The notes beneath the pieces were generated by a model. That model worked only from the letters and a program-made list of their open reading frames with translations. It did not search any database and was not told the origin of the DNA. DNA of 7,851 nucleotides from DATLGB01 sp035540675 (GTDB lineage Bacteria; Actinomycetota; Thermoleophilia; Solirubrobacterales; Solirubrobacteraceae): assembly GCA_035540675.1 (NCBI GenBank), contig DATLGB010000048.1, positions 1 to 7,851 on the forward strand. Direction: 5' to 3'. Shown piece by piece: positions 1 through 5,654 of the stretch; within the stretch, counting starts at the first letter, position 1; every line of letters starts with the position of its first letter. A program made the position numbers and the translations under genes.

Positions 1-1248
1 CAGCGCGAACGCCATCGAGCCGGCGATCACCGTCGCCCCGAACAGCGTCACGAGCGCCGCGGCGACGCGGGCCATCGCGCTGGCCCAGCCCATGCCGGTC
101 GTGCGGACGGCCGTCGGGTACGACTCGGGCGTGTAGGCGTACAGGGCGGCCCAGGCGCCGAGCGCGAAGAAGCTCATCAGCGACGCCGTGAGCACGATCG
201 CCGTGGTCGTCCCCGCCAGCGCGAACAGGACGGTGAACGCGCCGCTGGCGGCGAGGTAGGTGACCAGCGTCCGGCGGCGGCCCCAGCGCTCGACCAGCCA
301 CGCCGCCGAGAGGTAGCCCGGGATCTGCGCCGCGGCGAGGACCAGCGAGTAGCCGTAGGTGCGCACGACGGAGAAGCCGCGGTCGGCGAGGATCGTCGGC
401 AGGTAGACGAACAGCCCGTAGTAGGCGAGGCCGATCGAGAACCACGCGATCCAGAGGGTGATCGTCGAGCGCCGGACCTGCGGGCGCCACAGGCCGGCGA
501 GCGTGCCGGCGCCGGTGCCGCGCTCGGCGGCGATGGCGGCCGCGGGCGGGACCGTGCCGTTCGCGCGCGCCACGCCGGCGAGGACGCGGGCCGCCTCCTC
601 GGGACGCCCGGCGGTGACGAGGTAGCGCGGCGACTCCGGGACGGTCCGGCGGATCCACACGAGCAGCAGCGCGGCGGCGCCCGAGACGGCCAGCAGCGGG
701 CGCCAGCCGAAGGCCGGGACGATCAGCAGCGCCAGCGTCGCGATCACGACCGTCCCGACCGCCCAGAAGCTCTCGAGCAGGACGAGCCAGCGGCCGCGGT
801 TCTCCCGCGGCAGGAACTCGGTCATCAGCGAGAAGTCCAGCGGCAGCGCACCGCCGAGGCCGAAGCCGGCCACCAAGCGCAGCACGATCAGCGCCTCGAC
901 CGACGGCGCGAACGCCGACAGCAGCCCGAAGACGGCGAAGACGGCGACGGTCCACTGAAAGCCCGTCCGCCGGCCGATCCGGTCCGACAGCGTCCCCCAG
1001 AACGTCGCGCCGAGCAGCATCCCGAGAAACGCCGACGCGGCGACGAGGCCGGCCTGGCCCGTGCCGAGGCCGAACTCCTCGCGGATGCCGGGCAGCGCGA
1101 AGCCGATGGCGAGCAGCTCGGCGGCGTCCGCGGCCCAGGTGACGCCGCAAACCAGCAGCAGCCTGCGCTGGAAGCGCCCGAAGCCGATGCGGTCGATTGC
1201 CTCCTGGACGTCGATCTCGGCGGCGGGCTGCGCGGCGGTCGCGGACAT
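1..1248 (-). CDS. MFS transporter, NiaP/metabolite:H+ symporter-like (3' end cut by window edge)
   Basis: Translating the minus strand from the ATG at 1248 gives 416 uninterrupted residues with no stop before the window edge, so the C-terminus is missing (probably a few tens of residues). What is seen: a short hydrophilic N-terminus, then many hydrophobic segments. The MFS motif A is at about residues 90-100 (GTLSDRIGRR), a second basic loop of the WGRRR type follows the sixth/seventh helices, and a PESPRYL motif opens the large central cytoplasmic loop. Near the end is YTPESYPTAVRTTGMG, typical of the sugar-porter/NiaP-like branch of MFS. The acidic pair in the first helix (WAADAAE) also fits that branch. 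It should be a 12-helix inner-membrane secondary transporter, probably proton-coupled; the substrate (organic acid, aromatic acid, nicotinate or sugar) cannot be told. No clear Shine-Dalgarno precedes the ATG, so a leaderless or weakly initiated message is possible. It is separated from the tRNA upstream by a terminator, so it is its own transcription unit. Confidence 0.9.
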   Translation of the reverse strand, partial: MSATAAQPAAEIDVQEAIDRIGFGRFQRRLLLVCGVTWAADAAELLAIGFALPGIREEFGLGTGQAGLVAASAFLGMLLGATFWGTLSDRIGRRTGFQWTVAVFAVFGLLSAFAPSVEALIVLRLVAGFGLGGALPLDFSLMTEFLPRENRGRWLVLLESFWAVGTVVIATLALLIVPAFGWRPLLAVSGAAALLLVWIRRTVPESPRYLVTAGRPEEAARVLAGVARANGTVPPAAAIAAERGTGAGTLAGLWRPQVRRSTITLWIAWFSIGLAYYGLFVYLPTILADRGFSVVRTYGYSLVLAAAQIPGYLSAAWLVERWGRRRTLVTYLAASGAFTVLFALAGTTTAIVLTASLMSFFALGAWAALYAYTPESYPTAVRTTGMGWASAMARVAAALVTLFGATVIAGSMAFAL

Positions 1249-1299
1249 CGCGCTGCCGACTACCCGCGCGGCGGGGTGGCAAGCTTCACCGGCAGCGGG

Positions 1300-1377
1300 A
1301 ATCCATCCAGGTTGTGCGCGCCTGGCGTGTCGAACCTCGACGGGTTCCGGCGCGGCAAAAGAAAATCCATCCAGGTT
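1300..1377. repeat. 14-bp direct repeat AATCCATCCAGGTT, two copies 64 bp apart
   Basis: Identical 14-mers lie at 1300-1313 and 1364-1377. The second copy forms the base of the tRNA terminator hairpin; the first lies 52 bp upstream of the transporter ATG with no matching inverted arm. A third, inverted ten-base copy (CTGGATGGAT) is at 1400-1409 as the other terminator arm. The upstream copy could be an operator for the transporter gene or a remnant of a duplicated terminator. The exact identity is seen; the role is not known. Confidence 0.75.
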
Positions 1378-1409
1378 CTGTCTCGCGACGAGACGGAAGC
1401 TGGATGGAT
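1357..1409 (-). terminator. Intrinsic terminator of tRNA-Thr
   Basis: The arms 1365-1385 and 1389-1409 form an inverted repeat matching at 19 of 21 positions around a 3-base loop (1386-1388). The exceptions are one G-G mismatch (1375/1399) and one T-G wobble (1379/1395). Read on the minus strand the hairpin is followed at once by TTTTCTTTT (1365 down to 1357). A long stem plus a T tract just downstream of the tRNA 3' end is the standard rho-independent terminator layout. The T tract is only on the minus-strand side, so it acts in the tRNA direction and should insulate the transporter gene from read-through. Confidence 0.88.
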
Positions 1410-1418
1410 GCTCCAGAG

Positions 1419-1491
1419 AGCCGGAGAGGGGACTCGAACCCCTGGCCCCCGGTTTACAAGACCGGTGCTCTACCAGCTGAGCTACTCCGGC
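1419..1491 (-). tRNA. tRNA-Thr, anticodon TGT
   Basis: The minus strand folds into a complete cloverleaf of 73 bases. The acceptor stem GCCGGAG (1491-1485) pairs with CTCCGGC (1426-1420). The D arm is GCTC/GAGC with loop AGCTGGTA. The anticodon stem CCGGT/ACCGG encloses loop CTTGTAA, and the T arm AGGGG/CCCCT encloses the TTCGAGT loop. The anticodon TGT decodes ACA (and ACG by wobble). CCA is not encoded, as expected for actinobacteria, and the discriminator base is T. It lies 18 bp after the rmd stop codon on the same strand and ends in a strong terminator. Confidence 0.97.
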
Positions 1492-1506
1492 CGGCTCGTC
1501 GGGCGG

Positions 1507-1512
1507 ATTCTA
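1507..1512 (-). promoter_or_regulatory. Candidate -10 box for the tRNA, overlapping the rmd stop codon
   Basis: The minus-strand hexamer TAGAAT (1512 to 1507) matches five of six bases of TATAAT in otherwise AT-poor DNA. It would start transcription near 1500, about 9 bases before the mature tRNA 5' end. Its first three bases are the TAG stop of rmd. No good -35 hexamer is visible at 16-18 bp spacing, so this is a probable rather than proven promoter. Confidence 0.5.
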
Positions 1513-2439
1513 CGTCCGCAGCCGCCCGCGCCACCAGGCCACGGTGTCGGCGAGCGTGACCTCGAGCGGGATCTCCGGCTGCCAGCCGGTGGCCGCGTGG
1601 AGCTTGTCGTAGGTGCCGCGGATCTCCATCACCTCGTGCGCGCGCACGAGCTTCGGGTCGACGACGTGGTCGATCTCGGCGCCCGCCTGCTCGGCCAGCG
1701 CCCGCACGAGCTCGCCGGCGGACGCGGTGCGACCCGAGCAGACGTTGTAGGCCTCGCCCGCCTCGCCGCCGCCGGGCTCCACCAGCAGCCGGTAGGCGCG
1801 CACGACGTCGCGGACGTCGGTGTAGTCGCGCCGGGTGTCCGGGTTGCCGGTGACGATGCGGATCGGGTTGCCGGGGACGCCGGCGCCCGCCTCCAGCCCG
1901 GCGGCGACCTGGCGCGCGAACGACGCGATCGCGTAGACGGGCTCCTGCCGCGGGCCGGCGTGGTTGAACGGGCGCGGGCGGATCACGCGCAGGCCGTGGG
2001 CGTCGGCGTAGAAGCGCGCGAGCAGGTCGGCCGACGCCTTCGAGACGGCGTACGGGTTCTGCGGGCGCAGCTCGGCGCGCTCGTCGACCGGCAGCCTGGC
2101 GGGCGGGCCGTAGACCTCGCCGGAGGCGACGGCGACGACGGTGGCGCCGGGCGCCTCGGCACGCACGGCGTCGAGCACGTTGACCGACATCGCGAGGTTG
2201 GCGGTCAGCGTCCCGAGCGGGTCCTCCCAGGAGCGCCCCACGTGCGCCTGCGCGGCCAGGTGGTAGACGACGTCGGGCCGCGCCTCGGCGACGGCGCGGC
2301 GCGTCGCCTCGGCGTCGAGCAGGTCCACGGCCACGTCGCCGCCGCGGGCGAGGGTGACGACCTCGTCGCCGGCGGTCGCGCATGCCTCCGCGAGGTGGCT
2401 GCCGGCGAAGCCGGTCCCGCCCGTGATCGCCGCGCGCAC
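1510..2439 (-). CDS. rmd: GDP-4-dehydro-6-deoxy-D-mannose reductase-like extended SDR
   Basis: 309 residues, a usual length for this family. What is seen: a Rossmann NAD(P)-binding motif TGGTGFAGSHL (residues 6-16), the YHLAAQAHVG segment (59-68), the SGEVYG serine region (106-111), and the catalytic pair Tyr130/Lys134 (YAVSK). Further motifs are RPFNHAGPRQ, a DTRRDYTDVRDVVRAY segment and a GEAYNVCSG segment, and the TGWQPEIPLE C-terminus. These last motifs are characteristic of Rmd, which reduces GDP-4-keto-6-deoxymannose to GDP-rhamnose, a precursor for surface polysaccharide; an epimerase or dehydratase of the same family is the alternative. The start is GTG at 2439, because the Rossmann motif begins right there and the G is shared with the TAG stop of the upstream gene. 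No Shine-Dalgarno is visible, so translation is probably coupled to that gene. No GDP-mannose dehydratase (gmd) partner lies in the window. The same frame stays open upstream to 2919, but that part is antisense-like filler. Confidence 0.88.
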   Translation of the reverse strand: MRAAITGGTGFAGSHLAEACATAGDEVVTLARGGDVAVDLLDAEATRRAVAEARPDVVYHLAAQAHVGRSWEDPLGTLTANLAMSVNVLDAVRAEAPGATVVAVASGEVYGPPARLPVDERAELRPQNPYAVSKASADLLARFYADAHGLRVIRPRPFNHAGPRQEPVYAIASFARQVAAGLEAGAGVPGNPIRIVTGNPDTRRDYTDVRDVVRAYRLLVEPGGGEAGEAYNVCSGRTASAGELVRALAEQAGAEIDHVVDPKLVRAHEVMEIRGTYDKLHAATGWQPEIPLEVTLADTVAWWRGRLRT

Positions 2440-2981
2440 TAGGCGGGGGCGACGACGACGAGGTGCGACGGGTCGCCGTGGCCGTTGCCCGCGGCGCGCT
2501 CGGGGTCCGCGGGAGCGGGCGGGACGGGATCCGGGTTCAGGCGCTGCTCGACCGCTCCCAGGACGGCGCCGAAGAGCAGGTGCCGCCAGGTCGCCTGCGC
2601 GAAGGCCGCGCGGCTGCCCCACAGCTGGGGGAACTGCCCGCCGGCCGGATGCAGGCCGCTGAAGCGCGTCACCGGCCAGGTCGCCAGGTGCTCGGCGAGC
2701 CCGGCGGCGACGCCGCGCAGCGGTCGCGGCCCCGGCAGGGTCGGAGCGACGCGCGCGTACACGGCGCCGAAGACGGCGCCGTTGGCCGCGTGCATCGCCA
2801 GCCCGATCGGCAGCGCCGCGCGGCTGCGGCGGTCGCGCGTCACGAACGAGCCGAGCAGCGTCGCGTCGTCGAAGTCGACGCCGAACACGCGGCGGTCGAG
2901 CGGCTGCTGCGCCGCCCACACCGTGGCGGCGACCGCGCCGGCCAGCGCGCCCCGCAGCGTTCGGGTCCTGTCGGCGGCCAC
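2439..2981 (-). CDS. Small multi-pass membrane protein of unknown function
   Basis: 180 residues from the GTG at 2981. I do not recognise a named family. Hydrophobic, small-residue-rich stretches occur at about residues 9-25, 56-77, 87-100 and 130-146, suggesting four membrane or membrane-associated helices, followed by a proline/charged hydrophilic tail. Conserved-looking polar positions inside these helices (QQPLD, MHAANG, EHLATWP, RHLLFG) recall small integral membrane proteins of the YagU/DUF1440 layout, but this is weak. The frame also allows a GTG at 3044 (201 residues), but that would run through the start region of the divergent plus-strand gene and adds a non-hydrophobic, unremarkable leader. 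The GTG at 2981 sits 6 bases after a -10-like TACAGT, which favours it. The stop codon overlaps the rmd start by one base (TAGTG), so the two genes are one transcription unit. A membrane-linked role in polysaccharide work is possible only by association. Confidence 0.75.
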   Translation of the reverse strand: MAADRTRTLRGALAGAVAATVWAAQQPLDRRVFGVDFDDATLLGSFVTRDRRSRAALPIGLAMHAANGAVFGAVYARVAPTLPGPRPLRGVAAGLAEHLATWPVTRFSGLHPAGGQFPQLWGSRAAFAQATWRHLLFGAVLGAVEQRLNPDPVPPAPADPERAAGNGHGDPSHLVVVAPA

Positions 2982-2987
2982 GTGGTG

Positions 2988-2993
2988 ACTGTA
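2988..2993 (-). promoter_or_regulatory. Candidate -10 box for the membrane protein-rmd operon
   Basis: TACAGT on the minus strand (TAnnnT pattern) is followed six bases later by the GTG start at 2981, which would make the message leaderless. No convincing -35 element is seen. Confidence 0.35.
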
Positions 2994-2994
2994 A

Positions 2995-3011
2995 CGAGCG
3001 CAGCCCGCTCG
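2995..3011. promoter_or_regulatory. Palindrome in the divergent promoter region (possible operator)
   Basis: Perfect 6-bp arms CGAGCG (2995-3000) and CGCTCG (3006-3011) flank a 5-base spacer. It lies between the divergent starts at 2981 and 3036, adjoining the candidate minus-strand -10 box. This is a reasonable position for a dimeric regulator, but short GC-only palindromes arise often by chance in DNA of this composition. Confidence 0.3.
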
Positions 3012-3023
3012 CGTATGGCTCGC

Positions 3024-3029
3024 AGGAGG
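3024..3029 (+). promoter_or_regulatory. Strong Shine-Dalgarno AGGAGG fixing the fusion gene start
   Basis: AGGAGG lies six bases before the ATG at 3036. It is the only near-consensus ribosome binding site in the window and excludes the far-upstream starts of the same frame. Confidence 0.85.
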
Positions 3030-3035
3030 ACGAGG

Positions 3036-4691
3036 ATGGACCACGCCGCCCTACACGAGCGCGCCCGCGACAGGGGCGTCAACCCGATCGTCTACTGGCT
3101 CGTCCGGGCGGTCTTCCAGCCGTTCTTCCATCTGTACTTCCGGCTGTCGCGGATCGGTCGCGAGCACATCCCGGACGGGCCGGTCATCTTCGCCGCCAAC
3201 CACCGATCGTTCCTGGATCCCTTCGTCATCGCGACGCTGGCGCGCCGGCCGCTCTACTACGTCGCCAAGCAGGAGCTGTTCGAGAAGCGCTGGCAGGCGT
3301 GGTTTTTGAACTCGCTGGGCGCGTTCCCGGTCCGCCGCGGCGCCGGTGACGGCGAGATGATCGACACGGCCAAGGCGATCCTCGCGCGCGGCGACGCCGT
3401 CCTGATCTTCCCCGAAGGCACCCGCGTGCGGCCCGGCGCGCTCGGGCGCCCGCGGCGCGGCGTCGGCCGGCTCGCGCTCGAGTCGGGCGCGCCCGTCGTC
3501 CCGGTCGCGGTGATCGGCACGGAGGCCATCCGCAAGAAGTGGCGCATCCGCCCGCACAAGGTCCGCCTGCGCGTCGGCCGGCCGCTCACGTTCCCGAAGG
3601 TCGAGTCCGCCTCGCCGCAGCTCGCCGCCGCGGTGACCGACCGCATCTGGCCGTGCGTGATGCTGCAGTGGGAGTGGCTCGGCGGCCTGCCGCCGCTGCG
3701 CCGCGCGGCCGTCGTCGGCGCCGGCTCCTGGGGCACCGGGATCGCCGTCATGCTGGCGCGCGCCGGCATCGAGGTCGACCTCGGCTGCCGCACCGCCGAG
3801 CAGGCCGCCGAGCTGGAGGCCGCCCGCGTCAACTCCCGCTACCTGCCGGACGTCGAGCTGCCGGAGCGGGTCCGCGTCCAGCCCGCCGGGGAGCTCGAGC
3901 TGTCGCGCCACGACCTCGTCTGCTTCGCCGTCCCCGCGTCGGCGCTGCCGGCCGCGGTGGCCGCGCACGCGGGAGCGATCGCTCCGCGCGCCGGCGTGCT
4001 CGTCGTCTCCAAGGGCCTGGTCCCGCCGCTCGGCACGCTGCCGTCGGCCTACGTGGCCGAGCGCACGCGCGGCGCCCGCGTGGCCACCCTCGGCGGGCCC
4101 GCGCACGCTCGCGAGGCGCTGCTCGGCGGCGCGTCGCTCGTGGTGGGCGCCATCGACGCCGGCCTGGCCCGGCAGCTGCGCGACGCGCTCGCCGCCGCCG
4201 GCTTCGACGTCACCGTCAGCCGCGACGCCGCCGGCGTCGAGTTCGCCGGCGCCGCCAAGAACGCCGCCGCGCTGGCCGCAGCGGCCGCCGCGCCCGCGGG
4301 GGTCAACGCCGCCGGCGCCGCCGCGGGCAAGGTCTTCGCCGAGGTGCAGACGCTCGCGCGCACGACGGGCTGCGACGGCGGCACGTTCTCCGGCCTCGCC
4401 GGCACCGGCGACCTCGTCGCCACCGTGCTCGCCGCCGGCTCGCGCAACCGCCGGGCCGGCGAGATGCTGGCCGCCGGCACGCCGGCGCGCGAGATCGCGC
4501 CCACCCTCGGCCACGCCGCCGAGGCGGTCGACAGCGTCCCGCTGCTCGCGGGCCGCGCCGCCGCCGCCGGCGTCGACGCGCCGGCGCTCGACGGCCTCGC
4601 CGGGCTCATCGAGGGGCGCGTCGCGCCGGAGCGCTGGACGGCGTCGCTGACGGCGCCCGCCCCGCCGCCCAAGCCCGCCCGCGCCGCCTAG
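3036..4691 (+). CDS. plsC-gpsA: Fusion protein: PlsC-type acyltransferase + GpsA glycerol-3-phosphate dehydrogenase
   Basis: 551 residues with two enzyme domains in one frame. Residues about 15-210 are a PlsC/LPLAT domain: the acyltransferase motif NHRSFLD (His56, Asp61), FPEGTR (125-130), and the VPVAVIGTE segment (156-163). Residues about 222-540 are a GpsA domain: the NAD(P) motif GAGSWGTG (228-235), Lys326 in SKGL, GGP at 353-355, Lys408-Asn409, GLAGTGDL with Asp459, and Ser469-Arg470-Asn471. The join is direct, with only a few linker residues after the WEWLGG segment. GpsA makes sn-glycerol-3-phosphate from dihydroxyacetone phosphate; PlsC acylates lysophosphatidate to phosphatidate. The fusion therefore links backbone supply to phospholipid assembly at the membrane face. 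The start ATG at 3036 is set by AGGAGG at 3024-3029 with six bases spacing; the longer open frame from 2463 is antisense to the membrane protein gene. The GpsA part is alanine-rich and lacks the usual ITRG and VEG motifs. The C-terminus is a proline/alanine tail. Confidence 0.92.
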   Translation: MDHAALHERARDRGVNPIVYWLVRAVFQPFFHLYFRLSRIGREHIPDGPVIFAANHRSFLDPFVIATLARRPLYYVAKQELFEKRWQAWFLNSLGAFPVRRGAGDGEMIDTAKAILARGDAVLIFPEGTRVRPGALGRPRRGVGRLALESGAPVVPVAVIGTEAIRKKWRIRPHKVRLRVGRPLTFPKVESASPQLAAAVTDRIWPCVMLQWEWLGGLPPLRRAAVVGAGSWGTGIAVMLARAGIEVDLGCRTAEQAAELEAARVNSRYLPDVELPERVRVQPAGELELSRHDLVCFAVPASALPAAVAAHAGAIAPRAGVLVVSKGLVPPLGTLPSAYVAERTRGARVATLGGPAHAREALLGGASLVVGAIDAGLARQLRDALAAAGFDVTVSRDAAGVEFAGAAKNAAALAAAAAAPAGVNAAGAAAGKVFAEVQTLARTTGCDGGTFSGLAGTGDLVATVLAAGSRNRRAGEMLAAGTPAREIAPTLGHAAEAVDSVPLLAGRAAAAGVDAPALDGLAGLIEGRVAPERWTASLTAPAPPPKPARAA

Positions 4692-4692
4692 G

Positions 4693-4698
4693 TAACGT
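4693..4698 (+). promoter_or_regulatory. Candidate -10 box before the first sigma gene
   Basis: TAACGT (TAnnnT) begins two bases after the fusion gene stop codon and ends exactly 10 bases before the ATG at 4709. The same spacing and a similar following sequence occur before the rhomboid gene at 7029-7034. No -35 element is visible, and transcription could equally come from the upstream gene. Confidence 0.35.
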
Positions 4699-4708
4699 CC
4701 CGTGGCGC

Positions 4709-5245
4709 ATGGCCGCCCCCGACACCAGGAAGGCCGAGCTGGACTCGCAGTTCAGCGACCTCTACCGGGCGCACCTGCGCGACGTCTACTCGTACTCCTA
4801 CTACCGGGTGGGCAACCACCACGACGCCGAGGACCTGACGGAGCAGACGTTCCTGCAGGCCTACCGGCACTTCGAGCGCGCGCAGCGCGAGTCGCACGGG
4901 CGGCCGCTGCGGCCGTGGCTGATCCGGATCGCGCACAACCTCGCCGCCAACCACTACCGCGACCGCTCGCGCAAGCCGCAGACGCCGATCGACGACGCGG
5001 GCGCGATCGCCGAGCCGCACACCACGGAGACGCTGGTCGAGCACCGCGACGACCTCCAGCGCATCCTGGCGTGCGTGCAGGAGCTGCCGGACGACCGCCG
5101 CGAGGCCCTGATCATGCGCTTCGCGCTCGGGATGGACAACCGCGAGATCGCGCGGGCGCTCGGCCGCACGGACGGTGCCACGAAGGTGCTGCTGCACCGC
5201 GCCATCCGGCAGCTCGAGGAGCTCGTCAAGAAGGCCGAGGGCTGA
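4709..5245 (+). CDS. ECF-type sigma-70 family RNA polymerase sigma factor (module 1)
   Basis: 178 residues. The sigma-2 region spans about 15-86: LYRAHLRDVYSYSYYRVG, then the DAEDLTEQTFLQAYRHF core-binding/-10 region, then PWLIRIAHNLAANHYRDRSR. The sigma-4 region spans about 120-172, with LPDDRREALIMRF and the helix-turn-helix NREIARALGRTDGATKVLLHRAIRQLEEL. There is no sigma-1.1 or sigma-3 region, which is typical of group 4 (ECF) factors. The start ATG at 4709 is 17 bases after the fusion gene stop, with only a weak AGG upstream. The stop is one base before the next ATG, so the following membrane protein is almost certainly translated from the same message and is the natural candidate for its regulator. 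It has a single cysteine (Cys122). The regulon is unknown. Confidence 0.93.
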   Translation: MAAPDTRKAELDSQFSDLYRAHLRDVYSYSYYRVGNHHDAEDLTEQTFLQAYRHFERAQRESHGRPLRPWLIRIAHNLAANHYRDRSRKPQTPIDDAGAIAEPHTTETLVEHRDDLQRILACVQELPDDRREALIMRFALGMDNREIARALGRTDGATKVLLHRAIRQLEELVKKAEG

Positions 5246-5246
5246 C

Positions 5247-5618
5247 ATGACCGACCGCGCCGGCGACTTCGAGACCCTGCTGCGCCAGGCGTTCCAGCCG
5301 ATCGAGCCGCCCGCGGAGCTCGAGGAGCGCCTCGAGACGCGGCTGGCGAGCCTCGTCGAGCTCGCGGCCGACGAGCTCGACGCCTGGGAGCTGTCGGCGA
5401 TCGGCGACCCGCGCAAGTGGCCGGAGATCCCGCGCGCGGTGGCGGTCGCGAGCGTCGGCGGCGCCGCCGCCGTCGGGCTCGTGCTCGTGCGCACCCAGCG
5501 CCGGCGCCACAAGCGCCGCGCGGCGTCGGACAACGTGCTCGAGCTCGTCGAGCACACGGTGCGGGACCTGGCGCGCGAGGCGGGCAAGCTGATCGACGAA
5601 GCGCAGCGCCGGCGCTGA
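5247..5618 (+). CDS. Single-span membrane protein, putative non-zinc anti-sigma partner of module 1
   Basis: 123 residues, family not recognised. An acidic N-terminal part (residues 1-60) is predicted helical, with heptad-like spacing around 20-50. It is followed by DPRKWPEIPR and one transmembrane helix (about 63-81). Next come a strongly basic stop-transfer cluster (RTQRRRHKRR, 82-91) and an amphipathic C-terminal helix (about 97-120). By the positive-inside rule the basic C-terminal side should face the cytoplasm, which would place the acidic N-terminus outside; the reverse cannot be excluded. It has no cysteine at all, so it is not a zinc-binding anti-sigma (ZAS) protein. The GAGG at 5237-5240 has a good six-base spacing, and only one base separates it from the sigma stop. 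Position suggests an anti-sigma or accessory membrane tether; the sequence alone does not prove this. Confidence 0.8.
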   Translation: MTDRAGDFETLLRQAFQPIEPPAELEERLETRLASLVELAADELDAWELSAIGDPRKWPEIPRAVAVASVGGAAAVGLVLVRTQRRRHKRRAASDNVLELVEHTVRDLAREAGKLIDEAQRRR

Positions 5619-5626
5619 TCCGATCG

Positions 5627-5654
5627 CCGTGGGGGTACGTAAGCACCACCACGG
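5627..5654 (+). promoter_or_regulatory. Hairpin abutting the start codon of the second sigma gene
   Basis: Arms 5627-5636 (CCGTGGGGGT) and 5645-5654 (ACCACCACGG) pair at nine of ten positions; the one mismatch is 5633/5648. They enclose an 8-base loop (5637-5644). The right arm ends on the base before the ATG at 5655. There is no T tract, so it is not a standard terminator. It could be an operator half-site pair or an RNA stem that limits ribosome access, since the only G-rich Shine-Dalgarno-like run is inside the left arm. Confidence 0.5.

Noticed and set aside
1329..1341. Small hairpin GTCGA-ACC-TCGAC upstream of the transporter
   Set aside because: The stem is only five base pairs with a three-base loop and no T tract or conserved context; a chance structure is as likely.
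1276..2442. Long plus-strand open frame of 388 codons
   Set aside because: It runs through the tRNA and terminator and is the antisense of rmd; its composition (Arg/Gly/Ala/Asp) is typical of a shadow frame in GC-rich DNA.
2463..3035. Upstream extension of the PlsC-GpsA open frame
   Set aside because: This part is antisense to the membrane protein gene, is arginine-rich filler with no domain, and the start is fixed by AGGAGG before the ATG at 3036.
3051..4514. Minus-strand open frame of 487 codons opposite the fusion gene
   Set aside because: It has low-complexity Arg/Gly/Ala composition and no motifs, while the plus strand carries clear enzyme motifs.
3539..4708. Upstream extension of the first sigma gene frame
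   Set aside because: It is an extremely arginine-rich out-of-frame reading of the GpsA region; homology to sigma factors begins only after the ATG at 4709.
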